From contig JAEEOX010000020.1 of NCBI GenBank assembly GCA_016284485.1, forward strand, positions 1-7,260: 7,260 bases of DNA, in the 5' to 3' direction. The notes beneath the pieces are model-generated. The model did not search any database. It was not told the DNA's origin and was given only the letters and a program-made list of their open reading frames with translations. The position numbers were made by a program, and so were the translations under genes. The DNA is from Bacillota bacterium. Lineage in GTDB: Bacteria > Bacillota > Clostridia > Peptostreptococcales > Anaerovoracaceae. Below, piece by piece: positions 5,086 to 7,260 of this stretch (position 1 is the stretch's first letter; the number at the start of each line of letters is the position of its first letter).

Positions 5086-6603
5086 ATGGAAGAAACTGTA
5101 TACTTTGGAATACTATCGTTGATTCCGCCCATTTTGGCGGTAGCCTTAGCATTCGCAACCAAGAACGTAGTAGTTTCCCTTTTGGTGAGTTTGTTCACCG
5201 GCTGCTGGATCATCGCAGGATGGAACCCGTGGCTTGGACTTCAGGGCATGTTCAAAGAGCATCTCTTCGTCGACATGACCGGCTCATCAAACGCACAGAC
5301 CATCATCATGATGTCGTTTGTAGGAGGCTTCGTAGCACTTATCGAAAGGACAGGAGGCGCACGTGCGTTTGCCTCGTCCATAGCCAGCAAGGTACATAGC
5401 AGGACCACGGCACAGGTCGTGAACTGGTTGGGCGGTCTGGCTATCTTCTTCTCAGATTCCGGAAACAGCCTCATCCTGGGACCCATTTTCCGTCCCATCA
5501 TGGATAAACTTCACGTTTCCAGAGCAAAACTTTCATACATCCTCGACTCCACATCTTCGCCGATCTGTATTCTGGTACCTGTTACCGGCTGGGGTGTGTA
5601 CATCATGGGAATCATAGCTTCAGAGTATGAGAATCTCGGAATAGACGGTTCTGACATCGGCACATTCATGCAGGCCATTCCTTTCCAGTTCTATGCTATT
5701 CTCGCACTGATCCTGGTACCGATCGTGGCACTTGGAAAGAGAGACTTCGGACCCATGGCAAAAGCTGAGATGTATGCTTTGAAGAACGGCCCCGCACCTG
5801 AGGAGCTTGCAGGTGAAGAACTTGAAGCACCGGAGGATAACGGCAAGGCAACAGCCATCGACATGATCCTGCCTCTGATCGTACTCTTCGCAGTGATCTT
5901 CATCATGTTCTTCAGCTGGGGATTCCCCACTCAGAACGTACCCGGATCCAAGATCCGTATCGCTCTTACATCAGGCTATTTCCTTGCATCCATCTGCATT
6001 GGAATCATGGCTATGAGAAAGAAGATCCTGACCTTCACAGAACTCGTTGATACATTTGTTGACGGAGTTAAGAGAATGGCAGGCATCCTGGTCATCATCA
6101 TCCTGGCATGGGGCGTCGGTTCTGTCTGCTCTCAGATGGGAACCGCACAGTTCATCGTAGACTCCACAACAGGAATCCTTTCACCGAAGCTCGTTCCCGC
6201 TCTGATCTTCCTTATCGGAGCCGTGATCAGTTTCGCTACCGGTACCTCCTGGGGCACCATGGCTATCCTGCTTCCTCTTGGAATCGGAATGGCTAACGCC
6301 TTCGGAATCGGTATTCCTCTTACCATCGCAGCAGTGCTCAGCGGATCACTCTTCGGTGACCACTGCGCACCCATTTCGGATACGACCGTTATGTCTTCAA
6401 TGGCAGGCGGCTGCAACCACATCAACCACGTCAGGACTCAGCTGCCCTATGCATTACTGGCTGCATGTGCCTCATTCGTCGCTTATCTGATCGTCGGATT
6501 CGCCGGCATCGGAGCGGGAGTAGGCGTAGTTGTTGCAGTAGTGATACTGGTAGTCTTCTACGTACTTGCCTCCAGGATCTGGGGACAGAAGATCGAAGAG
6601 TGA
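5086..6603 (+). CDS. NhaC-family Na+/H+ antiporter-like transporter
   Basis: A 505-residue polytopic inner-membrane protein of the NhaC family, which exchanges Na+ with H+ or with small carboxylates or amino acids. Hydrophobic helices begin at the N-terminus (residues 7-45). Family blocks: FVGGFVALIERTGG (78-91), FFSDSGNSLILGPIFRPIMD (121-140), DSTSSPICILVPVTGWG (154-170), and near the C-terminus FGDHCAPISDTTVMSS (about 423-438) followed by HVRTQLPYA. An acidic loop (EELAGEELEAPEDNG) lies around 240-254. Length is normal. ATG 5086 is preceded by a purine-rich AAAGGAAGGAAG stretch. It stands alone between a sigma-54 promoter and a strong hairpin. Co-control with the racemase-like enzyme suggests it moves the same amino acid or a product, or balances Na+ during its uptake; the ion and substrate are inferred only from family and context. 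Confidence 0.9.
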   Translation: MEETVYFGILSLIPPILAVALAFATKNVVVSLLVSLFTGCWIIAGWNPWLGLQGMFKEHLFVDMTGSSNAQTIIMMSFVGGFVALIERTGGARAFASSIASKVHSRTTAQVVNWLGGLAIFFSDSGNSLILGPIFRPIMDKLHVSRAKLSYILDSTSSPICILVPVTGWGVYIMGIIASEYENLGIDGSDIGTFMQAIPFQFYAILALILVPIVALGKRDFGPMAKAEMYALKNGPAPEELAGEELEAPEDNGKATAIDMILPLIVLFAVIFIMFFSWGFPTQNVPGSKIRIALTSGYFLASICIGIMAMRKKILTFTELVDTFVDGVKRMAGILVIIILAWGVGSVCSQMGTAQFIVDSTTGILSPKLVPALIFLIGAVISFATGTSWGTMAILLPLGIGMANAFGIGIPLTIAAVLSGSLFGDHCAPISDTTVMSSMAGGCNHINHVRTQLPYALLAACASFVAYLIVGFAGIGAGVGVVVAVVILVVFYVLASRIWGQKIEE

Positions 6604-6616
6604 TCTTGACAATTCC

Positions 6617-6662
6617 TGCGGACATTCCTCTTTGCGGGGAATGTCCGCATCTTTCATTTTTA
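6617..6662 (+). terminator. Strong hairpin terminator after the NhaC-family gene
   Basis: TGCGGACATTCC (6617-6628) and GGAATGTCCGCA (6638-6649) form a perfect 12-bp stem with a nine-base loop, 14 bp after the stop. The tail TCTTTCATTTTT is T-rich but interrupted, so some read-through into the lyase gene is possible. Confidence 0.85.
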
Positions 6663-6694
6663 CTGACAGTTTAAAATACAACAGAGGTTTATAC

Positions 6695-7260
6695 ATGGAT
6701 AAAGAGACTTATTATGTGCCCTACGAAGGGCGCGACCTCAAAATACTGGATGATCACGCTAATGGTACTGTCGCAGAGGACATAGAATCTTTCGACAGTC
6801 AGCTGGAGAATCACTTTGCCCATGTGATCATGTTGGCTGAACAGGGAATAATCAGCAAAAAAGACGCCGCCGATATAATGAAGGCTCTCTTAGAGATCAA
6901 GGAAATGGGACCTGAAAGGATAGAGATGCGGCCGGGACTTACCGATCTCTTTTCAAATATCCAGGAATGGCTCATCGACAGGCTGGGTATCGAAGTGGGA
7001 GGTAAGATGCATACGGGACGCTCGCGCAATGACATGAACTCCACCATAGAGCGTCAGCACGTGAGGGAGACCATACTTGATGTTTGTGAAGCCATGACTC
7101 TTTTGATGAAGACCTTGCTGGTCCAGGCAGAAGAACACAAGAACACGGTGATCCCGGGATATACACATCATTCACAGCAGGCCCAGCCCATAACGCTGGG
7201 GCACTTCTACACCGGGTGCTTCCAGATGTTCCAGAGGGACCTTGACAGGATCCTCGAGAG
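6695..7260 (+). CDS. Argininosuccinate lyase-family protein, 5' part (3' end outside window)
   Basis: The first 188 residues of a fumarase/aspartase-superfamily lyase closest in wording to ArgH, which splits argininosuccinate into arginine and fumarate. GAGG (6684-6687) lies 7 nt before the ATG. Visible blocks are DLFSNIQEWLIDRLG (84-98), GGKMHTGRSRND (102-113) and PGYTHHSQQAQPITLGH. The C-terminal flexible signature loop lies beyond the window. Differences from ordinary ArgH: no WGGRF-type N-terminus, SRNDM in place of SRNDQ, and one extra residue in the TH-LQxAQP segment, which here reads THHSQQAQP. It could be a true ArgH of a divergent lineage, or an ArgH-like C-N lyase acting on another fumarate-linked amino acid. 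No clear promoter is visible in 6650-6694; it may depend on read-through past the preceding hairpin or on an unrecognised promoter. Superfamily is firm, substrate is not. Confidence 0.82.
   Translation, partial: MDKETYYVPYEGRDLKILDDHANGTVAEDIESFDSQLENHFAHVIMLAEQGIISKKDAADIMKALLEIKEMGPERIEMRPGLTDLFSNIQEWLIDRLGIEVGGKMHTGRSRNDMNSTIERQHVRETILDVCEAMTLLMKTLLVQAEEHKNTVIPGYTHHSQQAQPITLGHFYTGCFQMFQRDLDRILE

Noticed and set aside
4814..5122. 102-residue + strand open frame in the intergenic region
   Set aside because: It overlaps the sigma-54 promoter and the start of the antiporter gene in another frame, has no ribosome binding site, runs through a terminator hairpin, and its composition (Phe, Lys, Ser from T- and A-runs) is not protein-like.
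6606..6611. TTGACA as a -35 box for the ArgH-like lyase
   Set aside because: The position of a -10 box would fall inside the strong terminator hairpin and no TATAAT-like hexamer is there.

Overview
The window (about 50% GC by eye, genes tightly packed on the + strand) looks like a chromosomal segment of an anaerobic, amino-acid-using bacterium, most likely a clostridial Bacillota relative or a Synergistota-like lineage. This placement is an inference: the genes (divergent MnmA, GPH symporter, proline-racemase-family enzyme, RocR-like sigma-54 activator, NhaC-type antiporter, ArgH-like lyase) are a combination I associate with such organisms, but no marker here fixes the taxon. I see no mobile element, CRISPR array, tRNA or rRNA.

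Layout: 1-660 is the 3' part of mnmA (tRNA 2-thiouridylase), closed by an intrinsic terminator (680-713). 768-2138 is a GPH-family cation symporter. At 2155-2171 lies a consensus-perfect -24/-12 (sigma-54) promoter that drives a proline-racemase-family gene (2251-3225) and, 19 bp later, a RocR-type sigma-54 activator (3245-4648: PAS, AAA+ with intact GAFTGA, Fis-type HTH). The 437-bp gap 4649-5085 holds a 19-bp tandem duplication of a palindrome, a degenerate third copy, a second terminator-like hairpin (4870-4891), and a second consensus-perfect sigma-54 promoter (5005-5020) for an NhaC-family antiporter (5086-6603). A 12-bp-stem hairpin (6617-6649) follows. 6695-7260 is the 5' part of an ArgH-family lyase that runs off the window.

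How the genes may work together: the two sigma-54 promoters share 14 of 16 core bases and flank the gene for the only sigma-54 activator seen. The simplest reading is a small regulon: an amino-acid-like effector is sensed by the PAS domain, the activator turns on its own operon (racemase-like enzyme plus itself) and the separate Na+/H+-antiporter-like transporter. The racemase-like enzyme keeps one catalytic Cys (Cys91, MCGH) but has Gly244 where the second Cys (or the Thr of 3-hydroxyproline dehydratases) should be, so its reaction cannot be assigned from homology. The ArgH-like lyase is also atypical in its signature loops. Together these suggest a catabolic locus for an amino-acid derivative whose substrate is not evident from sequence.
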